Assembly (NCBI RefSeq): GCF_004122035.1
Contig: NZ_SAXA01000010.1
Span: forward strand, 104,338 to 168,337
DNA length: 64,000 nt
Direction: 5' to 3'
Origin: Ancylomarina salipaludis
GTDB lineage: Bacteria; Bacteroidota; Bacteroidia; Bacteroidales; Marinifilaceae
Each line of letters starts with the position of its first letter. Position 1 is the first letter of the stretch. Both the position numbers and the translations under genes were made by a program. The notes beneath the pieces are model-generated. The model saw only the letters and a list, made by a program, of their open reading frames with translations. It ran no database searches and was not told the origin of the DNA. Below are positions 53,969 to 63,950 of the stretch, one piece after another.

Positions 53969-54181
53969 CTACAATCCTAAATACATGCAAAGGGCTATGA
54001 TTCCAGCCAAGGCGATAATAATCACATACGAATAGGGATTCGCAAAGTTTAGGGTCCAACCCAATCCGGGCTCCAGTTTAGGTACTCTAATTCTTGGATC
54101 TTTGCGATTGTAATAGAAAATTCCTCTCCAGTTTGCCGGATTTTTACTCATTAAATCGTAATTCTCATTTTGTCGTTTCAT
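53969..54181 (-). CDS. DUF5808 domain protein
   Basis: A 70-residue protein. The motif NWRGIFYYNRKDPRIRVPK and GLGWTLNFANPYSY is the conserved core of DUF5808, followed by a single hydrophobic helix near the C-terminus (VIIIALAGIIALCMYLGL). It is probably a small membrane protein with its domain in the cytoplasm. The function of DUF5808 is unknown. It lies convergent with the propeller kinase. Confidence 0.75.
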   Translation of the reverse strand: MKRQNENYDLMSKNPANWRGIFYYNRKDPRIRVPKLEPGLGWTLNFANPYSYVIIIALAGIIALCMYLGL

Positions 54182-54408
54182 ATCCTGCGTCTTTTAAATT
54201 GGGCTGTATTTTATTCTTTCTAATGCCAAACTAATTTAATAATAATTTAGTCCCGTTCGAGTCGGATGAATCGATTTTTTTATCAAAATTCTATTTGTAA
54301 TCAGATCAAATGATCATCAGACAGGTTCTGTTTTCGTTAAAATTTAGGTTTAAAGATGAAGGCGGAAAAGTGTTTTGAATAAAATTTGATTTTTTTTTTA
54401 AAATTCTG

Positions 54409-54576
54409 ACGCAACCCTTATGCTTTTTATTCATCTTGATAAAAACTCAGATGATAATCTTACAAAAGCTAGGGTTGCTGAATAAGATTTCAATTAGTAA
54501 ATAAAGGTTTTTTATATCTATTTTAATGGGGTTAAAATAGATGGGTGCGGCTGAAAGGCTGCACCCTTTTATTTTT
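54409..54576 (+). ncRNA. Candidate structured RNA, copy B, with terminator
   Basis: GCAACCCT (54411-54418) pairs perfectly with AGGGTTGC (54471-54478). Inside, CATCT (54432-54436) pairs with AGATG (54449-54453). A hairpin ATTTTAA-tgggg-TTAAAAT and a terminator GGGTGCGG-ctgaaagg-CTGCACCC with a T-rich end (54543-54576) follow. The flanking genes are on the minus strand, so a plus-strand terminator here has no known gene to serve. TAAAATTC just before 54409 could be a -7 box. Copy A at 29287-29495 shares the 5' motif and the 3' block. Confidence 0.5.
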
Positions 54577-54600
54577 GAAAACTAGGGTTTAGTCGGGTTA

Positions 54601-57051
54601 TTATAAGCAGGATGAATGTGTAAAGTGAAAGGTAGAGCCTTCGCCAAGTTTAGATTCTACCCAAATTTTACCACCTAATCGTTCAACAAGATTTTTCGAA
54701 ATAGATAGGCCCAATCCAATACCGTTATATTCCCTTGAAAGGGTTTCGTTGGCTTGTCGGAAGATGCCAAAAATACTTTTTTGTAAGTCCTTAGGAATTC
54801 CAATGCCAGTATCTTTTACATAAAACTGAAAGGGCAATTCCGATTGGTCGTTATCATGTTTTAAACCGTATTCTATTTGTCCAGCCTCAGTATACTTTAA
54901 AGCATTTTTTAAGAGATTGAGAAAAATTTGTTTGAAACGTTTGGGGTCTGTGTTTAGCATACATAAGGAAGCACTGTCAGGCATATGCAGTTTCAAATCG
55001 ATATGTGTTTTATTCATACTGATTTGTTCGGCAATAATCATATCATGAATTTCATTTAATAATCCCGAAAGAGAGTTGGTACTGTAAGTCATTCTGATTT
55101 GTCCTGTTTCTATTAGGGAGATATCAAACAAATCTTCAACAATATTCAACAAATGTTCTCCGCTTTGGTGAATCATTTTGCAAAAATCTACGGCTGTTTC
55201 TATGGGAGTATCCATATCAACGATACTGGAAAAACCCAAAACGGCGTTTAAAGGGGTGCGTAGTTCGTGAGACATAGTCGTGAGAAAAACGGATTTTAGA
55301 CGATCAGATTCCCTGGCATCCAACAGGGCTTGTTTGAGAAGTTCTTCTGTTCTTTTTTTCTCAATTGAAATACTGATTTGATGAGAAACCAATTCTAATA
55401 TTTCTTTGTCTTCTTCGGTAACAGCTTTTTCATTATCATAACTCTGAATAACCAATACGCCTATGGTTTTATTTTTGCGTTTTAAAGGCATACCTAACCA
55501 TATTTTTGATGGTTCTCCCAAAAGTTCCACTTCACCTCTTTCTGCCATGGCAAATAAAGTCTCGATGTCAGCCAGAAGGGCTTTTCCGTGATCAATCACC
55601 CAACCTGATATGGATTTCCCCTTAGGAAAAGTTTCAACGGAGTCGAATTCCCCGTCATGATAAGGCATATAAAAACACTCTTTGTCCTCATCATACAGGG
55701 CTACAAAGAAATTTTTCGTGTTAATTAGTTTGCTTAATTCTTGTTTTATAAAACTTATAAAGTCGGAAAGTGTCGGTTGAGAAAGGACCGCATTTGAGAT
55801 GTTGAGAATTATTTCCTTAATTTGATCTTGTCTTTTCCTTTGGGTAATATCCTCTTTAACTCCGATAAAATGGGTGATTTCTTCATTCTTATCTTTTAGT
55901 GCAGAAATTGTGGCATATTCCCAAAACAAATCTCCATTTTTTTTCTTATTCTGCAATTCACCACTCCAATTATTCCCTGATTTAATTGTTTCCCACAGGT
56001 TTTTATAAATTGATAAAGGTGTATTACCTGAGCTCAGAATTTTTGGATTTTGACCTTTTATTTCATTTAGATTATATCCTGTAAGTTCCATAAACTTTGG
56101 ATTTACATACTCAATATGACCTTCACAATTGGTTACAACGACTGAGGCAGGACTTTGAATAACCGTTTGAGATAGTTTTTTGAGCTCTTTTTCAGCATTT
56201 CTGATATGGGTAAGGTCGTTAACTGATAGCAAACAGACGGTTTCACCATTTAAGCTTGATTCCTTAATGTTTACACCTACATTCAACTTTTCATTTGCCC
56301 TGTTTACGGCAATCGCCTCAATATAGTGTCTTTCTTTAGGCAAGCCATCACTATAGTCTGACGACCAGTTATCTTCGCCCATAAAATTGAAGATTGACAT
56401 GCCTGAGAGTTCAATTTTGGAATAGCCAGTCATCTCTTCGGCACGTTTATTTACTTCGATAATTTTATCTCCCTTTATAATAAAGATTCCATCCTTACTC
56501 GCATTGGCCAATTTTCGATATATATTTTCCCGGTCTTCAAGTTTTTCGATGATTCTGTATCGATCAAGAACTATTGCGGTTAAATCAGCTAATTCTGAAA
56601 TCTGTTCAAGCTCTTCTGTATTGAGAGTGATATTGTTTGGGTAGTAAATGGTGAAAGTCCCTGTTTTTTTTCCGGAAGGATCTTTTATGGGTTCTAATAG
56701 GCAGCTTGTTAGACAGGTTTGCTGGAGGGTGTTTTTTAAATGGTCTTCCAAAGGATATGAGTGAATATTTTCTAAAATCCGTCTTTTTTCAAAGAGGGTT
56801 TTTGTTTCAGAAGATATAAAACCATCTGTTATGGGAATGCCATGAAGGGCTATATTGTTGGAATCTGGTAAATTCAGGTCAATTTCATGTAATAGATATT
56901 TTCCTTCCTCATCTATATTGTATATCGTGCAGATTGAATTAGGTATAATTGCTTGAACTTGTGTAAGGATTTGATTTAAAATACTGGTTTTAGAATCCCC
57001 TCTGTACAACTTCTCTAAAACATCCGATCTGAATTCTTTTTTATTCTCCAT
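54601..57051 (-). CDS. Multi-domain GAF/PAS sensor histidine kinase
   Basis: The protein has 816 residues and no transmembrane segment. A GAF-like domain covers 1-165 (ILNQILTQVQAIIPNSICTIYN). Two PAS domains follow at about 172-285 (DGIFIIKGDKIIEVNKRAEEMTGYS) and 295-405 (VVTNCEGHIEYVNPKFMELTGYN). A second GAF spans about 420-560, with KSISGWVIDHGKALLAD and GMPLKRKNKTIGVLVIQSY. HisKA has TMSHELRTPLNAVLGFS, and the ATPase domain has LLKNALKYTEAG, DTGIGIP and GIGLGLSISKNLVERLGG. It is cytoplasmic and probably redox-, light- or metabolite-sensing. There is no receiver domain and no regulator gene next to it. Confidence 0.9.
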   Translation of the reverse strand: MENKKEFRSDVLEKLYRGDSKTSILNQILTQVQAIIPNSICTIYNIDEEGKYLLHEIDLNLPDSNNIALHGIPITDGFISSETKTLFEKRRILENIHSYPLEDHLKNTLQQTCLTSCLLEPIKDPSGKKTGTFTIYYPNNITLNTEELEQISELADLTAIVLDRYRIIEKLEDRENIYRKLANASKDGIFIIKGDKIIEVNKRAEEMTGYSKIELSGMSIFNFMGEDNWSSDYSDGLPKERHYIEAIAVNRANEKLNVGVNIKESSLNGETVCLLSVNDLTHIRNAEKELKKLSQTVIQSPASVVVTNCEGHIEYVNPKFMELTGYNLNEIKGQNPKILSSGNTPLSIYKNLWETIKSGNNWSGELQNKKKNGDLFWEYATISALKDKNEEITHFIGVKEDITQRKRQDQIKEIILNISNAVLSQPTLSDFISFIKQELSKLINTKNFFVALYDEDKECFYMPYHDGEFDSVETFPKGKSISGWVIDHGKALLADIETLFAMAERGEVELLGEPSKIWLGMPLKRKNKTIGVLVIQSYDNEKAVTEEDKEILELVSHQISISIEKKRTEELLKQALLDARESDRLKSVFLTTMSHELRTPLNAVLGFSSIVDMDTPIETAVDFCKMIHQSGEHLLNIVEDLFDISLIETGQIRMTYSTNSLSGLLNEIHDMIIAEQISMNKTHIDLKLHMPDSASLCMLNTDPKRFKQIFLNLLKNALKYTEAGQIEYGLKHDNDQSELPFQFYVKDTGIGIPKDLQKSIFGIFRQANETLSREYNGIGLGLSISKNLVERLGGKIWVESKLGEGSTFHFTHSSCL

Positions 57052-57601
57052 GCACCGAAAGTATCATATTTTTGAGTTCAAACTATCGCGCTCTTTTTAT
57101 TTATAGTGAGTATAAATAGGTTCATGATCTTTTGTTATACAATAAGTTTAATTGTTTCGTTTGTTTAAGCAATCCTTTTCTTTTTTGACATGGACCTTGG
57201 TGAAAAGTCATTGATGATAGCACTTATAATTGCTATAAAGAGAAATTATAAGGCAGTATTGCTACTGATTTTCTAAAAAAAAATGCTCATTAATTTTCTG
57301 AATTTTGATGTCCTCCTTTTAACCAGACCAAGTAACTTCAGCTATTGATAATTTTATCAGTTGAAAGGTGGTAAGTAAAATACCACACAACGTTCCGCAA
57401 GTATGGGGTTTGCCGCCTTCCTGAAGGACTATTTGTTTGAGAAACTAAAGTTGTTATTGATAATATTTTGTCAAATATCGCTAACTTAAGTTATACACTA
57501 CGAGCCACTATAATAGGCATAGGCCAGAGTTCTCCTTTCTTGGAGGGTATGGGCACAATGGTTTTTCTTAGTATTTATAACCATACTTAGTGTTTAGTCC
57601 C
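57052..57601. other. Gene-free 550 bp between minus-strand genes
   Basis: No ORF of note. A short CTCC-tttctt-GGAG hairpin lies around 57532-57545, and an ACACAACGTTCCGCAAG-type stretch near 57385 resembles accessory-gene flanks of this phylum. No promoter or terminator could be named with confidence. Confidence 0.4.
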
Positions 57602-58498
57602 TTATATGCTTCGGTAACTATTTCTGGCATTCTTCCACATCGCAATGGAGTAGAAACCCAGAGCAAGCCAGATCATACCAAAGGCGATGATTTTTTCGTG
57701 CGGAAAAGGCTCCTTGTAGACCATCACCGCCAGAATAAGCATGATGGTTGGAGTTATGTATTGCATAAAACCGATCGAAGTCAGAGGAATTTTTTGGGCT
57801 CCCCTGGAAAACCAGTAGAGAGGAAGAGTCGTTATGATGCCCGTAAATAGAAGCAAAGTATCAATTTGCCAGGAATGCATAAAAAGAGATCCCGATCCAT
57901 CCAGTACTTTGTAGCCTATAAAAAGGGCTGCCAATGGTGCCAAGGATAGGGTTTCTATCGTAAGCGCGGACATGGCCTCCAAACCCTGCCTCTTTTTCAT
58001 CAAGCCGTAGAAGCCAAATGATAGAGCCAGGTATAAGGCGATATACGGAAACCGGCCGTAATCAATGGTAAAATAGAGCACTGCGGCGGATGCCAGTACC
58101 AGGGCCAATTGTTTGAGGCGATCCAGTTTTTCGCCCAGTAGCAGAATTCCCAGAAATACGCTCACCAATGGATTAATGTAGTAGCCCAGGCTGGCTTCCA
58201 TGATTCTGTCTGAATTTACTGCGTAGATGTATACTCCCCAGTTGCTGCTCACCAGAATTCCTGCAAAAAAGAGGCTGTTTCTTTTTTTGCGATCAAGCAG
58301 AAGGTTGTGAACCTCTTTCCTCTTTTTAAACAGTATCCAGATCAATAGAAACAGGAAGGACCAAAAAATCCGATGTGCAAGGATTTCAAAAGCCGGCACC
58401 ATCTTTATTCCTTTCCAGAAGATGGGCAACAGGCCCCAGCTTAAAAAGGAGAGTAAGGCGTAGAGATAGCCCTTGCTGGTTTCGGTTGGTTGATTCAT
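57602..58498 (-). CDS. rarD: RarD-type EamA transporter
   Basis: This 298-residue protein has ten predicted helices. It starts KGYLYALLSFLSWGLLPIFWKGIKMVPAFEILAHRIFWSF, the signature of RarD-like members of the drug/metabolite transporter superfamily, with two EamA halves (second around 150-285). The conserved GWG-like SNWGVYIYAVNSDRIMEASLGYYINPLVSV block is also typical. It sits in the inner membrane. The E. coli family member is linked to chloramphenicol sensitivity, but the physiological substrate is not firmly known. Confidence 0.92.
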   Translation of the reverse strand: MNQPTETSKGYLYALLSFLSWGLLPIFWKGIKMVPAFEILAHRIFWSFLFLLIWILFKKRKEVHNLLLDRKKRNSLFFAGILVSSNWGVYIYAVNSDRIMEASLGYYINPLVSVFLGILLLGEKLDRLKQLALVLASAAVLYFTIDYGRFPYIALYLALSFGFYGLMKKRQGLEAMSALTIETLSLAPLAALFIGYKVLDGSGSLFMHSWQIDTLLLFTGIITTLPLYWFSRGAQKIPLTSIGFMQYITPTIMLILAVMVYKEPFPHEKIIAFGMIWLALGFYSIAMWKNARNSYRSI

Positions 58499-58674
58499 GT
58501 TTTAGTGATAATGATTAAATTATTATAGTTCTTGTGAGGTAAGAGGGCCTATTTAATTTGGAAAGCTATCCGATTTAGCGAGTCATAAAGTGGGGGAAAT
58601 CGTGCTGAACAGACCGTTAGGCTGAAGATATCGTCCCATTTTAGATGAGTCATCTTTCAGTATGTTGAATTCGG

Positions 58675-59673
58675 TTACTTAGTGGTTTGGTTGCTTAGCT
58701 CCTTATAAAGTGCTTCTATCTCTATAGCGAGCGTGGTTTGAAAACCCCAATGTGAATATTCCGGCATTTTAACTTCCAGGAGGAGCTCCTTCAAATTCAT
58801 TTGGGATGCTATCCCGGCTTCTACTTTCGATCGCAATTCGGTAAGATACTGTCCCATCAATTGCAGATCCTGAGTATTGCCTAATGCACCATGACCAGAA
58901 ATAATATATTGGTAGTCCTTCTGAGAATACTTTACAAGCTGTTTTATCCAGTTTTGGGTGTCCGAATCGGCATTGGAATCAATGTAGGGCAGGCATTTAT
59001 TGAAAAGCAGGTCTCCTGTGGCTAGTGCTTTTTGATTGATAAATTCAACCATGATGTTACAATTAGTGTGTGCTTTTCCGGGATAAAATAACCTTAGGGT
59101 ATCAGAGCCAAGAAATAGTTTCATTTCGGAGGTAAAGCTAAGGAGGGGGTAAACATTAGATGATTCTGAAATATTTTCCAATCGTTCTGATGCGGAATTG
59201 TATTGTTTTTGAATCTCCATCCATTTGGGATCATTGTTTTGTTTTAGTTGATTCATATTCTCTTTTAGCGAATTAATCCAGGGGATTAGATATTTATTTT
59301 TATTGCGGTCAATATAGTTTTGTCCATGTGCTCTCAGGTTGGTAGCCAGGTTCTGATGCGCAATAATTATAGGATTTCCCGAAAATCCACAGGCTCCTAA
59401 AGTATGGTCAATATGAAAATGAGTCAGAATGATGTACTTGATGGGTTTGTTGGTGATAGATTTGATAAGGCTCTCAATTTTTTGGCCATACATTTCCTGA
59501 GAGCCGCTATCTATGACTACAACTCCTTCCTCGGTTACTAAAAAGCTTACATTTCCACCATAGCCGCTAATCATGTACAAGCGGTTGGTCACTTTTATGA
59601 GGGAATTATTTTGTTCTGAATGAGCAATAAGACTGGTTAAGGTCAGGATGATGATCCAAATGTATTTTTTCAT
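58675..59673 (-). CDS. Secreted MBL-fold metallo-hydrolase
   Basis: The protein has 332 residues. A signal peptide (MKKYIWIIILTLTSLIAHS) leads to the metallo-beta-lactamase core: VIDSGSQEMYGQKI, the metal-binding LTHFHIDHTLGACG (HxHxDH), LFYPGKAHTNCNIMVEF with the third His, TGDLLFNKCLPY with the bridging Asp and ISGHGALGN with the last His. It is likely a periplasmic binuclear zinc enzyme. The substrate is not known; a true beta-lactamase is possible but unproven. Its neighbour is another hydrolase of the penicillin-binding/beta-lactamase C type on the same strand. Confidence 0.87.
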   Translation of the reverse strand: MKKYIWIIILTLTSLIAHSEQNNSLIKVTNRLYMISGYGGNVSFLVTEEGVVVIDSGSQEMYGQKIESLIKSITNKPIKYIILTHFHIDHTLGACGFSGNPIIIAHQNLATNLRAHGQNYIDRNKNKYLIPWINSLKENMNQLKQNNDPKWMEIQKQYNSASERLENISESSNVYPLLSFTSEMKLFLGSDTLRLFYPGKAHTNCNIMVEFINQKALATGDLLFNKCLPYIDSNADSDTQNWIKQLVKYSQKDYQYIISGHGALGNTQDLQLMGQYLTELRSKVEAGIASQMNLKELLLEVKMPEYSHWGFQTTLAIEIEALYKELSNQTTK

Positions 59674-59925
59674 TTTGTTTTAATGGCTAGGTTAATAATG
59701 GATTTTTTATAAGCAATAGATTTTTAACATATTACATTTTATATATTCAAATATAAATATAATTAAGATTCCTTGCAAGCAGAGAAAACCGAATGTAATA
59801 TTTTTATGGTATAGTAACTTAAGTTTTGTGTGTGCCTGTTTCATGTGCCCGTTTAATTCAGGTCTTTTTTGATTCATTCTAGCAAATTAAGGAGGAGGGC
59901 TCGAACGTCTCCCTGGCCTTCACCT

Positions 59926-61653
59926 TTAGTTTTTCGAAAACCTGATATTTTGTACCCGACCTACATCCAGCAATACAAAACCGTTGATTTGATTCGCATC
60001 GTTACGGGTAAATTCCAACAGTCCGAAATTGTCGGTCGAAAATTTGTCACCCTTTAAATGACTCAATTTTACACTGTCGAAATCGAGATAGGTTTTAAAG
60101 GTAGAGGGAGGGGTAATGGTGAGAATGTCATCCTGAAGTGCAATCGGGTATTCTACCTTTAAACTGTTGTGGTAGTATTTCCCAACATAGCAGGCTAGCT
60201 CTTCCTTTGTAAGGGACTTTCGTTTTACTGTTTTATCAGCCTTGTAATCCTTGCCTCCTTGATGCCAGATTAATTCGTTAACCGATCCATCGCTTCCTTT
60301 TATAAATGTACACTGCGCTTTAAAGGCCTTCAGGAAAAAGTGGTTAGGACTTTCAGCATAGAGTGGATATCTATCTTCTCCGGGAAGAACTAACCAGAGG
60401 GTATCCTGCTTTAGGTCAAATCCGAATTGCATCCCATCTGGCATTTGATAATCTCCTTCCAGGAGCTGTAGTTTTTCTTTCTCTACAGTTATCTCGACTC
60501 TTTGTTTTGGGGCTTCCTCTATAATCTTACCAGCAAATATTAGATCGGTAATTTGATAGGCCAGGCGACGGGTATTGATACTTTCGGTGTTAAAAAGAAG
60601 GACAAGCAATAGTTTCTCTTCAGGAAAAATCATAAACTGACTTCTGAATCCAAGGTCTCCTCCGCTGTGTTCTACCATCTTGATCCCTTTATAATTTTTC
60701 ACATAAAAACCATAGGTATAGGTGAGGGTATCCCCATTGTTAAGGGTGTTGTATGTGTTGCTTATTTTATTGATATAGTTATCCTGGCCAATGCTGGAGG
60801 AGAAGATATTTTGGCCCCAACGAAGCATATCGTTCAGGCTGGTGTGGATATTCCCAGCTCCATAAGTGTAATCTTTTCCGTTACCGAATGGAATAAATTG
60901 ATCCTTTCCCTTTTTATAGCCTGTTGAGCAGGTGGACAAATCTATTTTCGGGTCGTCATACACAAAGGAAGAACTCATTGCAAGTGGATCAAATACTTTT
61001 TTTTTGAGGAACTCCGAAAACTTCATTTCGCTAACGATTTCAACTATTTGGGTAAGTATGGAGTAGCCCGCATTGGAATATACATGTTGTGAGTTGGGGG
61101 TGAAGTTCAGCTGAGGGTAGCTCATAATTAGATCAATCTCATTCTGTTGTGACCATTGTTTTTCAAACGACACGCCGGCAAAAAGCCTGAGTACATCGGT
61201 GGAAGCGATTCCACTGGTGTGTTGAATGAGATTACGGATGGTAATTACATTCTCATAGGCGGGTAGTTTTGGGAGATAATCTCTGATGTTATCGTCCAGG
61301 TTGAGTTTTCCTTCCTCTTCAAGTTTCAAAATGGCGAAGGCCGTAAATTGCTTGGACACAGAGGCAATGTTGAATACAGTATTTTCATCAATAGAGCTAT
61401 TCTGATCGATATTCATTAGGCCATAAGCTTTTTTCATCCACACTTTATCATCCCATAGGACTCCAATGGCCACACCAGGCTGATTTTCACTAACTTTTGA
61501 TGCCACCAGCGAATCAATGTGTTGCTGTAAGGCCTCTTTTTGCTTGTTGTCGGCACAGGGTGATGTTTTACCATTTTTTTTTGTTTGTGCATTTGCGCTA
61601 ATCGAAATGGAAAGTACCAATACGAATACGACTAAAATTTGATATGTTCTCAT
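59926..61653 (-). CDS. Serine hydrolase (class C beta-lactamase-like) with C-terminal domain
   Basis: The protein has about 575 residues from the Met at 61653 (MRTYQILVVFVLVLSISISANAQ), which gives a proper signal peptide. The upstream ORF start at 61704 would add 17 residues. The active-site Ser-x-x-Lys is SVSKQFTAFAIL, the second motif is YSNAGYSIL, and HSGGDLGFRS gives the third. A C-terminal DUF3471-like domain follows from about 400. These serine hydrolases act on D-amino acid peptides, esters or beta-lactams in the periplasm. Convergent or divergent partners are absent. Confidence 0.88.
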   Translation of the reverse strand: MRTYQILVVFVLVLSISISANAQTKKNGKTSPCADNKQKEALQQHIDSLVASKVSENQPGVAIGVLWDDKVWMKKAYGLMNIDQNSSIDENTVFNIASVSKQFTAFAILKLEEEGKLNLDDNIRDYLPKLPAYENVITIRNLIQHTSGIASTDVLRLFAGVSFEKQWSQQNEIDLIMSYPQLNFTPNSQHVYSNAGYSILTQIVEIVSEMKFSEFLKKKVFDPLAMSSSFVYDDPKIDLSTCSTGYKKGKDQFIPFGNGKDYTYGAGNIHTSLNDMLRWGQNIFSSSIGQDNYINKISNTYNTLNNGDTLTYTYGFYVKNYKGIKMVEHSGGDLGFRSQFMIFPEEKLLLVLLFNTESINTRRLAYQITDLIFAGKIIEEAPKQRVEITVEKEKLQLLEGDYQMPDGMQFGFDLKQDTLWLVLPGEDRYPLYAESPNHFFLKAFKAQCTFIKGSDGSVNELIWHQGGKDYKADKTVKRKSLTKEELACYVGKYYHNSLKVEYPIALQDDILTITPPSTFKTYLDFDSVKLSHLKGDKFSTDNFGLLEFTRNDANQINGFVLLDVGRVQNIRFSKN

Positions 61654-61877
61654 AGGATTAATTTGTTTTGAATTACAGTTCAATATTATGCTGTTGTTTC
61701 GCATAACTGAAATTTACTCCATCAATGTGGAGAATTCTATTCGAAATGAAACTCCTGGTTGATATGTTTAACTTGTCAACTTTACATAATGGTTTGTCAA
61801 CTGTTTTTATCTATACATATAATGCGTATTTTTAAGCATACATCTTGACTTATCTTTGGAAGTATAAAAATGATATT

Positions 61878-62918
61878 ATGCTGAATGTAAAACGATGGGT
61901 GGAACCATTAATCCACTTTATAATTTGGTTGGCCGGATTTATTGTGGTGGCCGTTCATGTAAACAATATTGGGTTCCTTAAAAGAGGTCACGAAGGTTTT
62001 CTTTTTACCGTAATATTGGCTACCCTTCTTAATGTGGGGCTTTTCTATACTGTTGCCTTAGGTTTGATTCCCCGTTACAGTCCGCACAAATGCAGGAAGC
62101 GTCTTTTCTTGTATCTTTTACTTGCCTTGGCAGGTTACACCCTGTTGGAATCTGTGGTAGATTTTTATTTTATGCCCACCTACTATTCCTCGGAAAAGGA
62201 ACCCTATTTTTCTCAGTTTATGGTTGCCTTGACAAGCAATCTATTTATCCTGTCCATAGCCCTGGGGTATGGTTTTACAAGGGTTTGGCTCATGGGAGAG
62301 AAGCATCAGCAGGAGCTAAAATCGGAAAAACTATCAGCGGAGTTGAATTACCTCAAGGCTCAGGTGAATCCCCACTTCCTTTTCAATATGCTGAACCTGG
62401 CTTTTGCCAGTGCAACGAAAAGTGGGGATGAGTTTACGGCTGACCTCATTGAAAAAATCGCCTCACAATTACGATATATGCTCTACGATAGCAATATCGA
62501 AAAGGTTCCGGTGAGTATGGAGATTGAACACATCAATGGATTTATCAGTTTGCAGAAGTTACGAATGTCGAGTGAGATGCCTGTTAATATAATTTATCAA
62601 ACACAGGGCGACTTTGATTCGAATTTCATTGCCCCCTTGTTGCTGATTCCCTTTATCGAGAACGCTTTTAAGTATGGAAAAAGCTTTGATGATCCTTCTC
62701 AAATCGAGATTAGGGTAGAGTGTATCAATAATACTCTGGAGTTGAAGGTTGTGAATCCCATTAAGATGAGAATTAACCATGTCGATAAAAACTCATCGGG
62801 TATCGGTCTTGAAAATGTGCGAAAAAGATTGGCCCTGATCTATCCCGGAATGCACAACCTTGAAATTAACGAAAAGCAGGGAATGTTTAATGTATATTTA
62901 CAAATTCAACTAAACTAG
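61878..62918 (+). CDS. LytS-type sensor histidine kinase
   Basis: The protein has 346 residues from the ATG at 61878; a TTG at 61845 would add eleven. Four hydrophobic segments lie in 8-145. A coiled linker leads to the His_kinase block LNYLKAQVNPHFLFNMLNLAFA with the phospho-His. The ATPase part has LLIPFIENAFKYGKS and GIGLENVRKRLALIYPG. This is the membrane-type, H-box NPHFLF kinase paired with LytTR regulators. The regulator gene starts 6 bp after it. Confidence 0.92.
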   Translation: MLNVKRWVEPLIHFIIWLAGFIVVAVHVNNIGFLKRGHEGFLFTVILATLLNVGLFYTVALGLIPRYSPHKCRKRLFLYLLLALAGYTLLESVVDFYFMPTYYSSEKEPYFSQFMVALTSNLFILSIALGYGFTRVWLMGEKHQQELKSEKLSAELNYLKAQVNPHFLFNMLNLAFASATKSGDEFTADLIEKIASQLRYMLYDSNIEKVPVSMEIEHINGFISLQKLRMSSEMPVNIIYQTQGDFDSNFIAPLLLIPFIENAFKYGKSFDDPSQIEIRVECINNTLELKVVNPIKMRINHVDKNSSGIGLENVRKRLALIYPGMHNLEINEKQGMFNVYLQIQLN

Positions 62919-62924
62919 GAATAT

Positions 62925-63635
62925 ATGAAATGTATTGCTGTTGATGACGAACCATTTGCTCTTGATCTGATTGAAAGCTACATCAAAAAATCTCCCTTCC
63001 TGAAGTTTCATGGAGGATTTTCCAATCCGCTGAAAGCCCTTTCCTTTCTTATGTCCAACCCTGTGGACCTGGTTTTTCTTGATATCAATATGCCCGAGTT
63101 ATCAGGTTTGCAACTTCTTAATTCCCTGAAGCACAAACCTCAGGTGGTCTTTACAACTGCCTATTCGGAGTACGGAGCCCAAAGTTATGAGTATGATGCA
63201 ATCGATTATTTGCTTAAGCCTATAAAGTATGAGCGTTTTCTGAAAGCTGTAAACAAGGCCTACGACCTTTCAGGAAAATCCAGGGGAGAAGGCATGGTGG
63301 TGGATGCAACTCCTGTTTGTAAAATTGCCATTCATATTAAAAGTGGCTCTCAGATGTACCGATTACAGCCTGAAGATATACTTTTTGTAGAAGGTGCCGG
63401 CAACTACATGACCTTTTATACTAAAGAGAAGAAGGTTCTTTCTTTGCGAACCATGAAAGAAACCCTTCAGCAATTGCCTTCTGATATGTTTGTAAGGGTG
63501 CACAAGTCATATGTGGTGTCTTTAATGCATATCGATGTAATTGAACGGCATCAGTTAGTTGTAAAAGGGAATAAGATTCCTATTGGGATCACTTATCGGG
63601 AGCAATTTTTTGCCAAATATAAAATGTCCTTGTAA
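62925..63635 (+). CDS. LytTR-family response regulator
   Basis: The protein has 236 residues. The receiver (1-120) has VDDEP near the start and the phospho-Asp in VFLDINMPELSG, then TAYSEYG and DYLLKPI. The LytTR DNA-binding domain (about 137-236) has EDILFVEGAGNYMTFYTKEKKVLSLRTMKE, FVRVHKSYVVSLMHI and KGNKIPIGITYRE. It is phosphorylated by the LytS-type kinase before it and controls genes that are not in the window. Confidence 0.93.
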   Translation: MKCIAVDDEPFALDLIESYIKKSPFLKFHGGFSNPLKALSFLMSNPVDLVFLDINMPELSGLQLLNSLKHKPQVVFTTAYSEYGAQSYEYDAIDYLLKPIKYERFLKAVNKAYDLSGKSRGEGMVVDATPVCKIAIHIKSGSQMYRLQPEDILFVEGAGNYMTFYTKEKKVLSLRTMKETLQQLPSDMFVRVHKSYVVSLMHIDVIERHQLVVKGNKIPIGITYREQFFAKYKMSL

Positions 63636-63820
63636 AGTTGGGTAGAAGATGCGGATCTTTGGTAGTGGTTTCTTAAATATTAGACCTTGAATTCAAAAAT
63701 TTCTTTCTGCTTCTAGAATAGTAAAAATAAATGCTTGAAAAGAAACTTGCTCTTCCTGAAATAAGAATTGATCTCGTGGTTCTCATTTCTCTTAATGTTT
63801 TGAATTTTATGCATATAAAA

Positions 63821-63853
63821 AGAGAGTTTTAAATTAATGAAACTCTCTTCTTC
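63821..63853 (-). terminator. Terminator-like hairpin, minus strand
   Basis: AGAGAGTTT (63821-63829) pairs with AAACTCTCT (63840-63848). On the minus strand the stem is followed by CTTTTTATA, so it would stop transcripts coming from the right edge. Confidence 0.5.
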
Positions 63854-63950
63854 TGCGGAGAGAGAGGGGTTATGGATCACTGGTAAAAGTTGGGTCTGCT
63901 TTAAATTGATCATATCTTTGGGAGCTTCAATTTAAAACCATTAACCTCTT

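Noticed and set aside
63713..63913. Minus-strand ORF of 66 codons near the right end
   Set aside because: It spans a terminator-like hairpin and the likely left end of the insertion sequence, with no recognisable domain.
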